This document shows, piece by piece, positions 44,287-53,574 of a DNA stretch of 64,000 nt; the first letter of the stretch is position 1; each line of letters opens with the position of its first letter. The stretch covers positions 186,001 to 250,000 of the forward strand of contig NZ_JOJE01000006.1 in assembly GCF_000720255.1 (NCBI RefSeq), given 5' to 3'. This DNA is from Streptomyces griseus subsp. griseus. Its GTDB lineage: Bacteria > Actinomycetota > Actinomycetes > Streptomycetales > Streptomycetaceae. A program made the position numbers and the translations under genes. The notes under the pieces are model-generated. The model was not told where the DNA came from. It searched no databases and worked only from the letters and a program-made list of their open reading frames with translations.

Positions 44287-45372
44287 ATGACGCACCAGGT
44301 CCGTGCTGTCGTCGCGCGGGGGAAGGGCGCCCCCGTCAGCCTGGAAACGATCGTCGTGCCCGACCCGGGGCCGGGCGAGGCGCTGGTGAAGGTCGAGGCC
44401 TGCGGGGTCTGCCACACCGATCTGCACTATCGCGAGGGCGGCGTCAACGACGACTTCCCCTTCCTGCTGGGCCATGAGGCGGCGGGTGTCGTGGAGGCGG
44501 TGGGGGAGGGGGTCACCGACGTCGCCCCGGGGGACTTCGTCATCCTCAACTGGCGTGCGGTGTGCGGGCAGTGTCGTGCGTGTCAGCGCGGACGCCCGTG
44601 GTACTGCTTCGACACCCACAACGCGAAGCAGCGGATGACCCTGACCGACGGCACCGACCTGTCGCCGGCGCTGGGCATCGGCGCCTTCGCGGAGAAGACG
44701 CTGGTGGCGGCGGGGCAGTGCACCAAGGTCGACCGGGCCGCGTCGGCGGCCGCCGCCGGTCTGCTGGGCTGCGGCGTGATGGCGGGCATCGGCGCGGCCA
44801 TCAACACCGGCCGGGTCGGACGCGGTGACACCGTGGCCGTCATCGGCTGCGGCGGCGTCGGGGACGCGGCCGTCGTCGGGTCGAACCTGGCGGGCGCGGC
44901 GAGGATCATCGCGGTGGACATCGACGACCGCAAGCTGGAGACCGCGAGGAAACTGGGCGCGACCCACACCGTCAACTCCAAGGAGTCCGACCCGGTCGAG
45001 GCGATCCGCGATCTGACCGGCGGCTTCGGCGCCGACGTGGTCATCGAGGCGGTGGGCCGCCCGGAGACCTACCGGCAGGCCTTCTACGCCCGCGACCTGG
45101 CGGGCACCGTCGTCCTCGTCGGTGTACCGACCCCGGAGATGAAGCTGGAGCTCCCGCTGCTCGACGTCTTCGGCCGGGGCGGCGCGCTGAAGTCCTCCTG
45201 GTACGGCGACTGCCTGCCGAGCCGGGACTTCCCCATGCTCATCGACCTCTATCTCCAGGGCCGGCTGAATCTCGACGCCTTCGTCACCGAGACCATCGCG
45301 CTGGACGAGGTGGAGAAGGCCTTCGAGCGGATGCACCACGGCGACGTGCTGCGCTCGGTGGTGGTCCTCTGA
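44287..45372 (+). CDS. S-(hydroxymethyl)mycothiol dehydrogenase (zinc alcohol dehydrogenase)
   Basis: 361-residue zinc-dependent dehydrogenase of the MscR/AdhE2 type. The catalytic zinc site is [15 protein letters not shown] with [15 protein letters not shown], the structural zinc cysteines are in [15 protein letters not shown], and the cofactor fold is [20 protein letters not shown]. Family members oxidise the spontaneous adduct of formaldehyde and mycothiol. The ATG at 44287 follows GAGGAGGGG. Its stop shares one base with the start of the metallo-hydrolase gene (TGATG). It lies directly upstream of the betaine-demethylation genes, whose Rieske step releases formaldehyde. Confidence 0.93.
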   Translation: MTHQVRAVVARGKGAPVSLETIVVPDPGPGEALVKVEACGVCHTDLHYREGGVNDDFPFLLGHEAAGVVEAVGEGVTDVAPGDFVILNWRAVCGQCRACQRGRPWYCFDTHNAKQRMTLTDGTDLSPALGIGAFAEKTLVAAGQCTKVDRAASAAAAGLLGCGVMAGIGAAINTGRVGRGDTVAVIGCGGVGDAAVVGSNLAGAARIIAVDIDDRKLETARKLGATHTVNSKESDPVEAIRDLTGGFGADVVIEAVGRPETYRQAFYARDLAGTVVLVGVPTPEMKLELPLLDVFGRGGALKSSWYGDCLPSRDFPMLIDLYLQGRLNLDAFVTETIALDEVEKAFERMHHGDVLRSVVVL

Positions 45373-46004
45373 TGGCGGGCGCCCGCATCGAACGTCTCGT
45401 CACCTCCGGGACGTTCTCGCTGGACGGCGGCACCTGGGACGTCGACAACAACGTCTGGATCGTCGGCGACGACACCGACGTCGTCGTCATCGACGCCGCG
45501 CACGACGCCGAGGCGATCGCCGAAGCCGTCGGTGGGCGCACCCTGCGGGCCATCGTGTGCACCCACGCCCACAACGACCACATCGACGCCGCGCCCGAAC
45601 TCGCGGCGCGCACCGGTGCCCCGATCCTGCTGCACCCCGACGACCTGCCGCTGTGGAAGCAGACCCACCCCGAGCGGATGCCGGACGGCGACCTGGCCGA
45701 CGGCCACATCCTCGCGGTGGCCGGCGTCGACCTGACCGTGCTGCACACGCCCGGCCACGCCCCCGGCGCGGTCTGCCTGTACGCACCGGACCTGGCGGCC
45801 CTCTTCAGCGGTGACACCCTCTTCGCCGGCGGCCCGGGGGCCACGGGACGGTCCTACAGCGACTTCCCGACCATCGTCGACTCCATCCGGAGCCGACTGC
45901 TGACGCTGCCGGGCGGCACCGTCGTGCACACCGGCCACGGGGATACGACCACGGTCGGGGCAGAGGCGCCCCACCTCCAGGAGTGGATCGACCGCGGCTT
46001 CTGA
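45372..46004 (+). CDS. Metallo-beta-lactamase fold hydrolase (formaldehyde detoxification partner)
   Basis: 210-residue metallo-beta-lactamase fold enzyme with [10 protein letters not shown] (HxHxDH), a downstream metal His in [11 protein letters not shown], the bridging Asp in [12 protein letters not shown] and the last His in [12 protein letters not shown]. The start overlaps the dehydrogenase stop by one base, so the two are coupled. It probably hydrolyses a thioester or formyl-mycothiol product of the dehydrogenase, a glyoxalase II-like step. The exact substrate is inference from the coupling. Confidence 0.92.
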   Translation: MAGARIERLVTSGTFSLDGGTWDVDNNVWIVGDDTDVVVIDAAHDAEAIAEAVGGRTLRAIVCTHAHNDHIDAAPELAARTGAPILLHPDDLPLWKQTHPERMPDGDLADGHILAVAGVDLTVLHTPGHAPGAVCLYAPDLAALFSGDTLFAGGPGATGRSYSDFPTIVDSIRSRLLTLPGGTVVHTGHGDTTTVGAEAPHLQEWIDRGF

Positions 46005-46135
46005 AACGCGCTCCCGGTGGCTCCCGTACGGCGCCCGTTCCGCTTGTTCGCGCAGGTGGACCGGGCGTTTCGGGCTGCCCTCAGGCCGTTCGGAAGCCGT
46101 CCGGACAACCCGTCCGAAGCGGGCCTTTGGACGCC

Positions 46136-46165
46136 TTGACAACGGTTCAGAACGGCCCGCAGACT
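46136..46165 (+). promoter_or_regulatory. Predicted promoter of the Rieske ferredoxin operon
   Basis: TTGACA at 46136-46141 and CAGACT at 46160-46165 with 18 bp between. The predicted transcription start near 46172 falls inside the dyads at 46169-46204, a normal position for a repressor. Confidence 0.6.
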
Positions 46166-46168
46166 GGC

Positions 46169-46204
46169 GTTGCGCTCATCGCAATCCGTTTCGCTATACG
46201 CACC
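46169..46204. promoter_or_regulatory. Two IclR-type operators before the Rieske ferredoxin gene
   Basis: GTTGCGCTCATCGCAAT (46169-46185) and GTTTCGCTATACGCACC (46188-46204) are 17-bp elements of the form GTTGCG-N5-CGCAAC with few mismatches. CGCTATACGCAC of the second occurs exactly in reverse at 49849-49860, in the iclR-betA region. Confidence 0.7.
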
Positions 46205-46212
46205 GAGGTGTC

Positions 46213-46575
46213 ATGATGATTCCCGCGTGCCGTCTCGCGGATCTCCCGCGAGGCGAGGCCCACCGGCTCGAGATCGACCCGCCCGTCTCGGTGTTCCACA
46301 CCGACGACGGCGAGCTCTTCGCCATCGACGACACCTGCACCCACCAGGACGCCTCGCTCGCCGACGGCTGGCTGGAGGGCTGCGAGGTGGAATGCCCGCT
46401 GCACGCCTCGAAGTTCGACCTGAGGACCGGTGCCGTCGACGCCCCGCCGGCCAAGCTCCCGGTGCGCACCCACGAGGTGCTCGTCGAGGAGGGCATGGTC
46501 TACGTCCGACTGTCCACCGACGCCCCCAACCTGCCGCCCTGCGTCGCAGCCCGGCTCGCCGGCGGCGTCGCGTGA
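46213..46575 (+). CDS. Rieske [2Fe-2S] ferredoxin
   Basis: 120-residue non-heme Rieske ferredoxin. The cluster ligands are CTHQDAS and CPLHASKF. It has no membrane anchor and should carry electrons from the flavoprotein encoded next to the Rieske oxygenase. The ATG at 46213 is followed by a second ATG at 46216; either could be used, with GAGGTG nearby. First gene of a likely three-gene operon with ferredoxin reductase and oxygenase. Confidence 0.93.
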   Translation: MMIPACRLADLPRGEAHRLEIDPPVSVFHTDDGELFAIDDTCTHQDASLADGWLEGCEVECPLHASKFDLRTGAVDAPPAKLPVRTHEVLVEEGMVYVRLSTDAPNLPPCVAARLAGGVA

Positions 46576-47735
46576 GGACGGTGGCCGTCGTGGGCGCCTC
46601 GCTCGCCGGACTGTCGGCGGCGCGGTCCCTGCGGAAACAGGGCTACGACGGCCGGCTGGTCGTCATCGGGGACGAGCTCCACCGCCCCTACGACAGGCCC
46701 CCGCTGTCCAAGGAGTTCCTGGCCGGCACCATCGGCGAGGCGGAGCTCGCGCTGGAGACGGACGACGAGGACCTCCGAGCGGAGTGGCTCCTCGGCGTCC
46801 GCGCCACCGCACTGGACCGCACGGACCGCGCCGTCCGGCTCGCCGACGGCCGGGAGGTCCGCGCCGACGGCGTGGTCATCGCGACCGGCGCCGCCGCGCG
46901 CACCCTGCCCGGCTCCGAGGGCCTGGCCGGCGTGCACGTCCTGCGCACTCTGGACGACGCCCGCGCCCTGCGGGACGAACTGACCCGCGGTGGACGGCTG
47001 GTGGTGATCGGCGGCGGCTTCGTCGGCGCCGAGGTCGCCTCCACCGCGTACGCCCTCGGCCTCGACGTCACCGTGGTCGAGGTGGCCCCCACCCCGCTCG
47101 CCGGACCGCTCGGTACGGCCATGGGCGCCGTCGTCTCCGCGCTCCACGCCGACCACGGCGTACGACTGCTGTGCGGCGTCGGCGTCAAGGGGCTGAGCGG
47201 GGAGCGCCGGGTGGACGCGGTGCTGCTCGAGGACGGCCGCAGCGTCCCCGCCGACATCGTCGTGGTGGGGGTGGGCGCACGGCCCTGCGTCGAGTGGCTG
47301 CACGGGTCCGGGGTCGCCCTCGACAACGGCGTCACCTGCGGTGCGGACGGCCGCACCAGCCTGGCCGGTGTGGTCGCGGTCGGCGACTGCGCCAATTGGT
47401 ACGACCCCCGCGCGGGCGTACATCGCCGGGTCGAACACTGGACCGGCGCCCGCGAACGCCCTGACGCGGCCGTCGCGACGCTGCTGGCGGGGGGCGCCAC
47501 GGAACCGGGCGTGCCCCGGCCGCCGTACTTCTGGTCGGACCAGTACGGCGTGAAGATCCAGTTCGCCGGTCACGCGGCGGGCGCCGACAGCGTGACGATC
47601 GAGGAAGGCGCCGCGGGCGACCGCGACGTCCTGGCCGTCTACCGGCGCGCCGGTCAGCCGGTCGCCGTGCTCGGCATGAACCAGCCTCGGCTGTTCACGC
47701 GGTGGCGCAAGCAGCTCGCCGCCGCCACGGCCTGA
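46572..47735 (+). CDS. FAD-dependent ferredoxin reductase
   Basis: 387-residue pyridine-nucleotide-disulfide oxidoreductase-fold protein of the ferredoxin reductase group. The first FAD motif is VAVVGASLAGLSAARSLRKQ, the NAD(P)H motif LVVIGGGFVGAEVASTAYAL, and the second FAD motif GVVAVGDCANW. It lacks a redox CxxC, as expected for this group. GTG start overlaps the ferredoxin stop by 4 bp (GTGA), so the two are coupled. Together they should supply electrons to the Rieske oxygenase encoded after it. Confidence 0.93.
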   Translation: MRTVAVVGASLAGLSAARSLRKQGYDGRLVVIGDELHRPYDRPPLSKEFLAGTIGEAELALETDDEDLRAEWLLGVRATALDRTDRAVRLADGREVRADGVVIATGAAARTLPGSEGLAGVHVLRTLDDARALRDELTRGGRLVVIGGGFVGAEVASTAYALGLDVTVVEVAPTPLAGPLGTAMGAVVSALHADHGVRLLCGVGVKGLSGERRVDAVLLEDGRSVPADIVVVGVGARPCVEWLHGSGVALDNGVTCGADGRTSLAGVVAVGDCANWYDPRAGVHRRVEHWTGARERPDAAVATLLAGGATEPGVPRPPYFWSDQYGVKIQFAGHAAGADSVTIEEGAAGDRDVLAVYRRAGQPVAVLGMNQPRLFTRWRKQLAAATA

Positions 47736-47824
47736 CACCGCCCCGAGCCAGAAGAACCACACCGTCCGGAGTCGCTCTGCCCGGCGCGTGAATGACCCCT
47801 CCCGACGTTCCCGAGGAGTGCACC

Positions 47825-48955
47825 GTGACCTCGACCAGCCTGCCGGACAGCCTGATCGCCACCCTCCCCGGCTCCTCCTACACCGATCCCGGGATCTTCG
47901 CCCAGGAACAGGAGCGCATCTTCGAGACCATGTGGTTCTGCGTCGCGCGCGCCTCCGAACTGGCGAAGCCCGGCGCCTTCCGGACCGTCGACGTGGGCCG
48001 CGAGAGCATCCTGGTCACGAGGGCCCGGGACAACTCCATCCGCGCCTACTTCAACGTCTGCCGGCACCGCGGGGCCAGGATCTGCACGGAGGAGAGCGGC
48101 GAGGTCAAGCGGGCCTTCCAATGCCCCTACCACGCCTGGACGTACGACCTGACGGGCAAGCTCGTCGCGGCGCCCAACCTCACCAAGATGCCCGACGTCG
48201 GCCGCACCGAGTACGGCCTGGTGAACGTGGCCGTCCGCGAATGGCTCGGCTATGTCTGGGTCTGTCTCGCGGAGAACCCGCCCTCCTTCGAGGAGGACGT
48301 CATCGGGGACGTCGTCGGCCGCCTCGGGGACGTCGAGTCGATCGAGCGCTACGACATCGAGAGCCTCTCGGTCGGCAGGCGGATCGTCTATGACGTCCGG
48401 GCGAACTGGAAGCTCATCATCGAGAACTTCATGGAGTGCTACCACTGCGCCACGATCCACCCCGAACTCACCGAGGTGCTCCCCGAGTTCGCCGACGGCT
48501 ACGCGGCCCAGTACTACGTCGGCCACGGCGCCGAGTTCGGCGAGGAGGTCCAGGGCTTCACGGTGGACGGCTCCGAGGGCCTGGACCGCATCCCGGGGGT
48601 CGCCGAGGAGCAGGACCGCCGCTACTACGCGATCACCGTCCGGCCCCAGGTCTTCGTCAACCTCGTACCCGACCACGTGATCTTCCACCGGATGTACCCG
48701 GTGGCAGTCGACCGCACGATCGTCGAGTGCGACTGGCTCTACCTCCCGCACGTCGTCGACAGCGGCAAGGACGTCAGCCGGTCCGTGGAGCTGTTCGACC
48801 GGGTCAACCGGCAGGACTTCGAGGCGTGCGAGCGCACGCAGCCGGGCATGAACTCCCGGATGTACGCCAAGGGAGGCGTCCTCGTGCCCAGCGAGCACCA
48901 CATCGGCGCCTTCCACGACTGGGTCAACGAGCGCCTGGGCGCGCCCACCAAGTAG
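47825..48955 (+). CDS. Rieske aromatic-ring-hydroxylase-type oxygenase, probable glycine betaine monooxygenase (GbcA-like)
   Basis: 376-residue Rieske non-heme iron oxygenase alpha subunit. The Rieske cluster is CRHRGARIC and CPYHAWTYDL, and the mononuclear iron site starts NFMECYHCATIHPEL. It resembles glycine betaine and stachydrine demethylating oxygenases more than aromatic dioxygenases; the neighbours (choline oxidation, betaine uptake, dimethylglycine oxidase) support glycine betaine N-demethylation, which yields dimethylglycine and formaldehyde. The GTG at 47825 has GAGGAG upstream and is preferred to an ATG at 47792. No separate promoter is obvious, so it is probably read from the ferredoxin operon. 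Confidence 0.9.
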   Translation: MTSTSLPDSLIATLPGSSYTDPGIFAQEQERIFETMWFCVARASELAKPGAFRTVDVGRESILVTRARDNSIRAYFNVCRHRGARICTEESGEVKRAFQCPYHAWTYDLTGKLVAAPNLTKMPDVGRTEYGLVNVAVREWLGYVWVCLAENPPSFEEDVIGDVVGRLGDVESIERYDIESLSVGRRIVYDVRANWKLIIENFMECYHCATIHPELTEVLPEFADGYAAQYYVGHGAEFGEEVQGFTVDGSEGLDRIPGVAEEQDRRYYAITVRPQVFVNLVPDHVIFHRMYPVAVDRTIVECDWLYLPHVVDSGKDVSRSVELFDRVNRQDFEACERTQPGMNSRMYAKGGVLVPSEHHIGAFHDWVNERLGAPTK

Positions 48956-48964
48956 AAGGGCGGG

Positions 48965-49762
48965 TCAGCCCAGGTACCCCATCCGGTGGCTGATCTCCTC
49001 GGCGCCCTTGATCAGCACCGGGGCGAGTTCGCGCATCCGTTCCTCGGTGAAGCGGTACGAGGGCCCCGAGGCGGTGACCGCCGCGATGACCTCTCCCTCC
49101 CGGTCGAGGACCGGCGCGGCCATGGCGTGCAGGCCGATCTCCAGCTCCTCCAGAGTCCAGGCGTAGCCGGCCTCGCGCGCCTCGGCGAGGTGCTTCTCCA
49201 GCTTCGCCTTCGAGGTGATGGTGCGCGGGGTGACCTTCTTCATGCCGGCCTCGGTCAGCAGCGTGGCACGCTCCTTGGCCGGCAGGTACGCCAGCAGGAC
49301 CTTGCCGCTCGACGTCGCGTGCAGTGGGGTCAGCTGGCCGACCCAGTTGTGCGCGGTGACCGCTCCGGGGCCGCGCACCTGGTAGAGGTTGATCGCGTAG
49401 TGCTCCTGCAGGACGGCGATGTTGACCGTCTCGCCGATCTCCTCCGCGAGGCGCTCACAGACCGGGCGGCCCTGCTGGGTGATGTCGATACGCCCCGTGA
49501 CCGCGCCGGCCAGGCGCACGATCCCGAAGCCGAGGCGGTACTTGCCGCGCTCGCCGGCCTGCTCCACCAGACCGCGCGCCTCCAGGGCACCGAGGAGGCG
49601 GAAGGCGGTGGACTTGTGAACATCGATCTCGGCGGCCACTTCGCTGACGCCCGCCTCGCCACGCTGGGCGAGGATTTCCAGGACGCTGATGGCGCGGTCC
49701 ACCGACTGGACTCCGCCGGCCTGCGAGGTCGGCGTTTCTGCGTCAGTGCTGTAGTTGCTCAC
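48965..49762 (-). CDS. IclR family regulator of choline/betaine degradation
   Basis: 265-residue IclR-type regulator: N-terminal winged helix-turn-helix (AGVSEVAAEIDVHKSTAFRL through LGALEARGLVEQ) and C-terminal effector domain with typical GLHAMAAPVLDREGEVIAAVTASGPSYR. Convergent with the Rieske oxygenase (9-bp gap) and divergent from betA. The GTG start at 49762 begins VSNYSTDAETP. Dyads at 46169, 49829, 53370, 53533 and 59314 are its best candidate targets, so it should control the whole pathway. Effector and sign of control are unknown. Confidence 0.93.
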   Translation of the reverse strand: MSNYSTDAETPTSQAGGVQSVDRAISVLEILAQRGEAGVSEVAAEIDVHKSTAFRLLGALEARGLVEQAGERGKYRLGFGIVRLAGAVTGRIDITQQGRPVCERLAEEIGETVNIAVLQEHYAINLYQVRGPGAVTAHNWVGQLTPLHATSSGKVLLAYLPAKERATLLTEAGMKKVTPRTITSKAKLEKHLAEAREAGYAWTLEELEIGLHAMAAPVLDREGEVIAAVTASGPSYRFTEERMRELAPVLIKGAEEISHRMGYLG

Positions 49763-49828
49763 AGTGAAACTATACGCGTAGTAAACAACACTATTGCAAG
49801 TAACGATGCCGGAGCGAAGTCCAGGGAA

Positions 49829-49864
49829 GTTGCGCGTTCCGCAACCTAGTGCGTATAGCGCTAC
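49829..49864. promoter_or_regulatory. Two IclR-type operators between iclR-like and betA
   Basis: GTTGCGCGTTCCGCAAC (49829-49845) is a perfect 6-5-6 dyad. AGTGCGTATAGCGCTAC (49848-49864) matches the same pattern. They lie 67-48 bp before the betA ATG and about 67 bp before the divergent regulator start, so one region may control both genes. A further palindrome, TACGCGTA, lies at about 49773. Confidence 0.72.
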
Positions 49865-49912
49865 CGGTACTAGCATGCTCGCGTATCTACGGCGCGAGCG
49901 AGACGAGGCCCC

Positions 49913-51583
49913 ATGGCTCCTCAGCAGTACGACTTCGTCATCGTCGGCGGCGGTTCGGCCGGCAGTGCACTGGCGAACAGACTCTCCGCGGACCCCGCCC
50001 ACCGGGTGCTGGTCCTGGAGGCCGGCCGGTCCGACTACCCGTGGGATGTCTTCATCCACATGCCCGCGGCGCTGACCTACCCGATCGGCAGCCGGTTCTA
50101 CGACTGGAAGTACGAGTCCGAGCCCGAACCCCACATGGGCGGCCGACGCGTCTACCACGCGCGCGGCAAGGTACTGGGCGGCTCCAGCAGCATCAACGGC
50201 ATGATCTTCCAGCGCGGCAACCCCATGGACTACGAACGCTGGGCGGCCGACGCGGGCATGGAGACCTGGGACTACGCGCACTGTCTGCCCTACTTCCGCC
50301 GCATGGAGAACTGCCTCGCGGCCGACCCGGACGACGAGTTCCGCGGCCATGACGGCCCCCTCGTCCTGGAACGCGGCCCGGCCACCAACCCGCTCTTCGG
50401 CGCCTTCCTCAAGGCGACCGAGGAGGCCGGCTACGCCCCCACCGACGACGTCAACGGTTACCGGCAGGAAGGCTTCGCCAAGTTCGACCGTAATGTCCAC
50501 CGCGGGCGCAGACTCTCGGCCTCGAAGGCGTACCTCAAGCCCGCCAGGAAGCGGCCCAACCTCACCGTCAGGACCCGCGCCCTCGTCACCCGCGTCCTGT
50601 TCGAGGGCAAGCGCGCCGTCGGTGTCGAGTACCGGCGCGGCCGGGGCGCACCCCAACAGGTACGGGCCGGGGAAGTCATCCTGTGCGGCGGCGCCATCAA
50701 CTCCCCGCAGCTGCTCCAGCTCTCCGGCGTCGGCAACGCCGAGGAACTGAGCGCCCTCGGCGTCGACGTCGTCCACCATCTCCCGGGCGTCGGCGAGAAC
50801 ATGCAGGACCACCTGGAGGTCTACGTCCAGTACGCCTGCAAGCAACCGGTCTCCATGCAGCCGTACATGGCGAAGTGGCGCGCCCCCTTCATCGGACTGC
50901 AGTGGCTGTTCCGCAAGGGCCCGGCCGCGACGAACCACTTCGAGGCCGGCGGCTTCGCCCGCAGCAACGAGGACGTCGACTACCCCAACCTGATGTTCCA
51001 CTTCCTGCCCGTCGCGGTCCGCTACGACGGCTCCTCGCCCGCCGGTGGCCACGGCTACCAGGTGCACGTGGGTCCCATGTACTCCGACGCCATCGGCTCC
51101 GTGAAGATCACGAGCAAGGACCCGCGCGAACACCCGGCGCTGCGCTTCAACTACCTCTCCACCGAGCAGGACCGCCGCGAATGGGTCGAGGCGATCCGGG
51201 TGGCCCGCAAGCTGCTCAACCAGCCCGCGCTCGCCCCCTACAACGGCGGCGAGGTCTCGCCCGGACCGCGGGTGGAGACGGACGAGGAGATCCTCGCCTG
51301 GGTCGCCGAGGAGGGCGAGACCGCCCTGCACCCGTCCTGCACCTGCAAGATGGGCACCGACGAGATGGCGGTCGTCGACCCGGCCAGCATGCGCGTGCAC
51401 GGGCTGGACGGCCTGCGCGTGGTGGACGCCTCCGTCATGCCCTACGTCACCAACGGCAACATCTACGCCCCGGTGATGATGATCGCCGAGAAGGCCGCCG
51501 ACCTGATCCTCGGCAAGGAACCCCTCCCCCCGTCCAAGGCCGCGTACTACCGCCACCGCGACGCCCAGAAGCAGGCGGGGTAG
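49913..51583 (+). CDS. betA: Choline dehydrogenase (GMC oxidoreductase)
   Basis: 556-residue GMC flavoprotein with FAD motif [18 protein letters not shown], the GMC signature around [18 protein letters not shown], the second signature [15 protein letters not shown], and the C-terminal catalytic region HPSCTCKMG and [17 protein letters not shown]. It oxidises choline to betaine aldehyde, and possibly the aldehyde further. The ATG at 49913 follows GACGAGGCC. It is divergent from the regulator, followed at once by the MTHFR-like gene. Confidence 0.92.
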   Translation: MAPQQYDFVIVGGGSAGSALANRLSADPAHRVLVLEAGRSDYPWDVFIHMPAALTYPIGSRFYDWKYESEPEPHMGGRRVYHARGKVLGGSSSINGMIFQRGNPMDYERWAADAGMETWDYAHCLPYFRRMENCLAADPDDEFRGHDGPLVLERGPATNPLFGAFLKATEEAGYAPTDDVNGYRQEGFAKFDRNVHRGRRLSASKAYLKPARKRPNLTVRTRALVTRVLFEGKRAVGVEYRRGRGAPQQVRAGEVILCGGAINSPQLLQLSGVGNAEELSALGVDVVHHLPGVGENMQDHLEVYVQYACKQPVSMQPYMAKWRAPFIGLQWLFRKGPAATNHFEAGGFARSNEDVDYPNLMFHFLPVAVRYDGSSPAGGHGYQVHVGPMYSDAIGSVKITSKDPREHPALRFNYLSTEQDRREWVEAIRVARKLLNQPALAPYNGGEVSPGPRVETDEEILAWVAEEGETALHPSCTCKMGTDEMAVVDPASMRVHGLDGLRVVDASVMPYVTNGNIYAPVMMIAEKAADLILGKEPLPPSKAAYYRHRDAQKQAG

Positions 51584-51586
51584 ACG

Positions 51587-52423
51587 TTGGCCGCCGCAGG
51601 ACTCCGGGCGCTGCTGGGCAGCGTCCGCTACGAGGTGCTGCCCGCCGGGGCGACCGAGGACAAGGTGCTCGCACATGTCCCGCGCGAGGTCGTCGTCACC
51701 GTGACGGCCTCACCGGTCAAGGGCCTGGAACCCACCCTGGGCCTCACCACCCGGCTCGCCGCGCACGGCTACCGTGTCGTCCCGCACGTCCCCGCGCGGC
51801 TGCTGCGGGACGACACCCATCTGAAGGAGACCGTCGACCGGCTCCGCGAGGCGGGCGTGGACGACGTCTTCGTCCCGGCGGGCGACGCCGACCCACCCGC
51901 CGGCGTCTACGACGGCGCGCTGCCGGTCCTGCGCGCGCTGAGCGAGCTGGGCGCCCCCTTCTCCCGCGTCGGCGTCACCGGCTACCCGGAGAGCCATCCC
52001 CTCATCCATGACGACGTCACCGTCCAGGCGATGTGGGACAAGCGCGAGCACGCCACGTACGTCGTGAGCAACCTCTGCTTCGATCCGAGGGTGCTGGGGG
52101 AGTGGATCGTTCGTATACGGCGCCGGGGTGTCTCCCTGCCCCTCCACGTGGGGGTTGCGGGGCCCGTGCAGCGGGCGAAGCTGCTCGCGATGGCGACGAG
52201 GATCGGGGTGGGGGAGTCGACGCGCTTCCTCACCAGGCACCCTTCCTGGTTCCTGCGGTTCGCGACGCCCGGCGGGTACTCGCCCGAGAAGTTGCTGACC
52301 CGCGCCGGAGAGGCGCTCACCGCGCCTTCGGCGGGGGTGGCGGGCCTGCACCTGTTCACCTTCAACCAGATCGCGGAGACGGAGGCGTGGCGTCGCGCGC
52401 TGCTGGACCGACTCGGCGGTTGA
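51587..52423 (+). CDS. Methylenetetrahydrofolate reductase-like protein
   Basis: 278-residue protein of the MTHFR (MetF) fold: VVVTVTASPVKGLEPTLGLT, LREAGVDDVFVPAGDADPPAG, GVTGYPESHP, and LPLHVGVAGPVQRAKLLAM. It is shorter and more diverged than MetF for methionine synthesis. The TTG start at 51587 lies only 3 bp after the betA stop. In this setting it may process folate-bound one-carbon units released by demethylation; the direction and electron donor are unknown. Confidence 0.83.
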   Translation: MAAAGLRALLGSVRYEVLPAGATEDKVLAHVPREVVVTVTASPVKGLEPTLGLTTRLAAHGYRVVPHVPARLLRDDTHLKETVDRLREAGVDDVFVPAGDADPPAGVYDGALPVLRALSELGAPFSRVGVTGYPESHPLIHDDVTVQAMWDKREHATYVVSNLCFDPRVLGEWIVRIRRRGVSLPLHVGVAGPVQRAKLLAMATRIGVGESTRFLTRHPSWFLRFATPGGYSPEKLLTRAGEALTAPSAGVAGLHLFTFNQIAETEAWRRALLDRLGG

Positions 52424-52436
52424 AGTCGTATGCGGC

Positions 52437-52469
52437 GGTGGGCGGGCCGGAGGAACCGGCCCGCCCACC
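52437..52469. terminator. Bidirectional terminator between MTHFR-like gene and purU
   Basis: GGTGGGCGGGCCGG and CCGGCCCGCCCACC form a perfect 14-bp stem with a 5-nt AGGAA loop. It sits in the 59-bp gap between convergent genes and can serve both strands. Confidence 0.85.
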
Positions 52470-52482
52470 TCAAGTCCACAGC

Positions 52483-53355
52483 TCAGCGGAACACCACCGT
52501 GCGGTTGTCGTCCAGCATCACGCGGCTCTCGCTGTGCCACTTCACCGCGTGCGCCAGCACCTGCGCCTCCACGTCCCGCCCGACCGTGACCAGGTCGCCG
52601 GGGTCGAGCGAGTGGTCCACCCGGACCACGTCCTGCTCGATGATCTGCCCCTCGTCCAGGTCCGGTGTCACGTAGTGCGCGGTCGCGCCGACCAGTTTCA
52701 CCCCGCGGTGGTAGGCCTGTTCGTAGGGGCGAGCGCCCTTGAAGCTGGGCAGGAAGGAGTGGTGGATGTTGATGGCGCGACCCTCCAGCTGCTTGCACAG
52801 GTCGTCGGAGAGGATCTGCATGTAGCGGGCCAGCACCACCAGGTCGACGTCCAGCTCGCGCACCAGCTCCAGCAGCCGTGCCTCGGCGTCGGCCTTGGTC
52901 GCGCCGGTCACCGGGATGTGGTGGAAGGGGATGCCGTAGCTCTCCGCCAGTCCCTCGAAGTCCCGGTGGTTGGAGACGATCGCGGGGATCTCGATGTTGA
53001 GGGCGCCCGTGCGCCGACGGAAGAGCAGGTCGTTCAGGCAGTGGCCGAACCGGGACACCATGATGAGCGTCCGGGTCGGGGTGGAGGCGTCCCGGAGGGT
53101 CCAGGAGATGCGGTGGGCCTGGGCGACCGGGCCGAACCGGTAACGCAGGTTTTCGAGATCGGCGTCCGGATCGGAAACGTCGAAGTGGACCCTCATGAAG
53201 AAACGGCCCTGGAGCCGGTTGTCGAACTGCTGACTCTCCAGGATGTTGCCCGAGTTCCTGACGAGAAAGCCGCTCACGGCGTGGACCAGCCCGGCGCTCT
53301 CGGGACACGACAAGGTGAGGACGTACTCACGGCCGGGTTGGGGGCGAGGGGACAT
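52483..53355 (-). CDS. purU: Formyltetrahydrofolate deformylase
   Basis: 290-residue PurU: an N-terminal ACT domain (YVLTLSCPESAGLVHAVSGFL) and a formyl-transferase-type catalytic domain with NHRDFEGLAESYGIPFHHIP, ARYMQILSDDLCK, INIHHSFLPSFKGARPYEQA and VGATAHYVTPDLDEGQIIEQ. It hydrolyses 10-formyl-tetrahydrofolate to formate and free tetrahydrofolate, recycling the cofactor when demethylation supplies excess one-carbon units. The ATG at 53355 (MSPRPQPGREY) follows GGAGGCC. It is divergent from betB across a region with three dyads. Confidence 0.93.
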   Translation of the reverse strand: MSPRPQPGREYVLTLSCPESAGLVHAVSGFLVRNSGNILESQQFDNRLQGRFFMRVHFDVSDPDADLENLRYRFGPVAQAHRISWTLRDASTPTRTLIMVSRFGHCLNDLLFRRRTGALNIEIPAIVSNHRDFEGLAESYGIPFHHIPVTGATKADAEARLLELVRELDVDLVVLARYMQILSDDLCKQLEGRAINIHHSFLPSFKGARPYEQAYHRGVKLVGATAHYVTPDLDEGQIIEQDVVRVDHSLDPGDLVTVGRDVEAQVLAHAVKWHSESRVMLDDNRTVVFR

Positions 53356-53369
53356 GTGCGGCCTCCGAT

Positions 53370-53405
53370 GGTGCGTATTGCACAACATGGTGAGCGATAC
53401 GCAAC
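53370..53405. promoter_or_regulatory. Two IclR-type operators upstream of purU
   Basis: GGTGCGTATTGCACAAC (53370-53386) and GGTGAGCGATACGCAAC (53389-53405) match RKTGCG-N5-CGCAAC with one or two mismatches per site. They are 15-50 bp before the purU start codon. Confidence 0.62.
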
Positions 53406-53484
53406 ATGGTCGGCTCGGTGTCGCTCGCGGTCAAGGGGTGGCCGGGCAAGTGCCGGCCGGGTCAAATCGTCATCGGCCAACCTC

Positions 53485-53513
53485 TTGACGTCCGTCTGGA
53501 CATTCGCCAGGGT
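53485..53513 (+). promoter_or_regulatory. Predicted promoter of betB and the ABC operon
   Basis: TTGACG at 53485-53490, 17-bp spacer, CAGGGT at 53508-53513. The predicted start near 53520 is followed by the dyad at 53533-53549. Confidence 0.5.
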
Positions 53514-53532
53514 GTTCCACCACAAGCAATAC

Positions 53533-53549
53533 AGTGCACAATGCGCAAC
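53533..53549. promoter_or_regulatory. IclR-type operator upstream of betB
   Basis: AGTGCACAATGCGCAAC matches RKTGCG-N5-CGCAAC with one mismatch. It ends 25 bp before the betB start, and after the predicted transcription start. Confidence 0.62.
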
Positions 53550-53574
53550 GCATTTCGGTTGAAGGGCTGGGCGC

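Noticed and set aside
42043..45339. Extended LigA of about 1,098 residues
   Set aside because: The first 400 codons run antisense to the dehydrogenase gene and look non-coding. LigA similarity begins at 44148.
47825..48955. Aromatic ring dioxygenase alpha subunit
   Set aside because: No beta subunit or aromatic pathway genes are near. The neighbours and sequence type favour a betaine-demethylating oxygenase.
48965..51676. IclR regulator with a 600-residue N-terminal extension
   Set aside because: The extension is antisense to betA. The helix-turn-helix starts close to the GTG at 49762, as is normal for the family.
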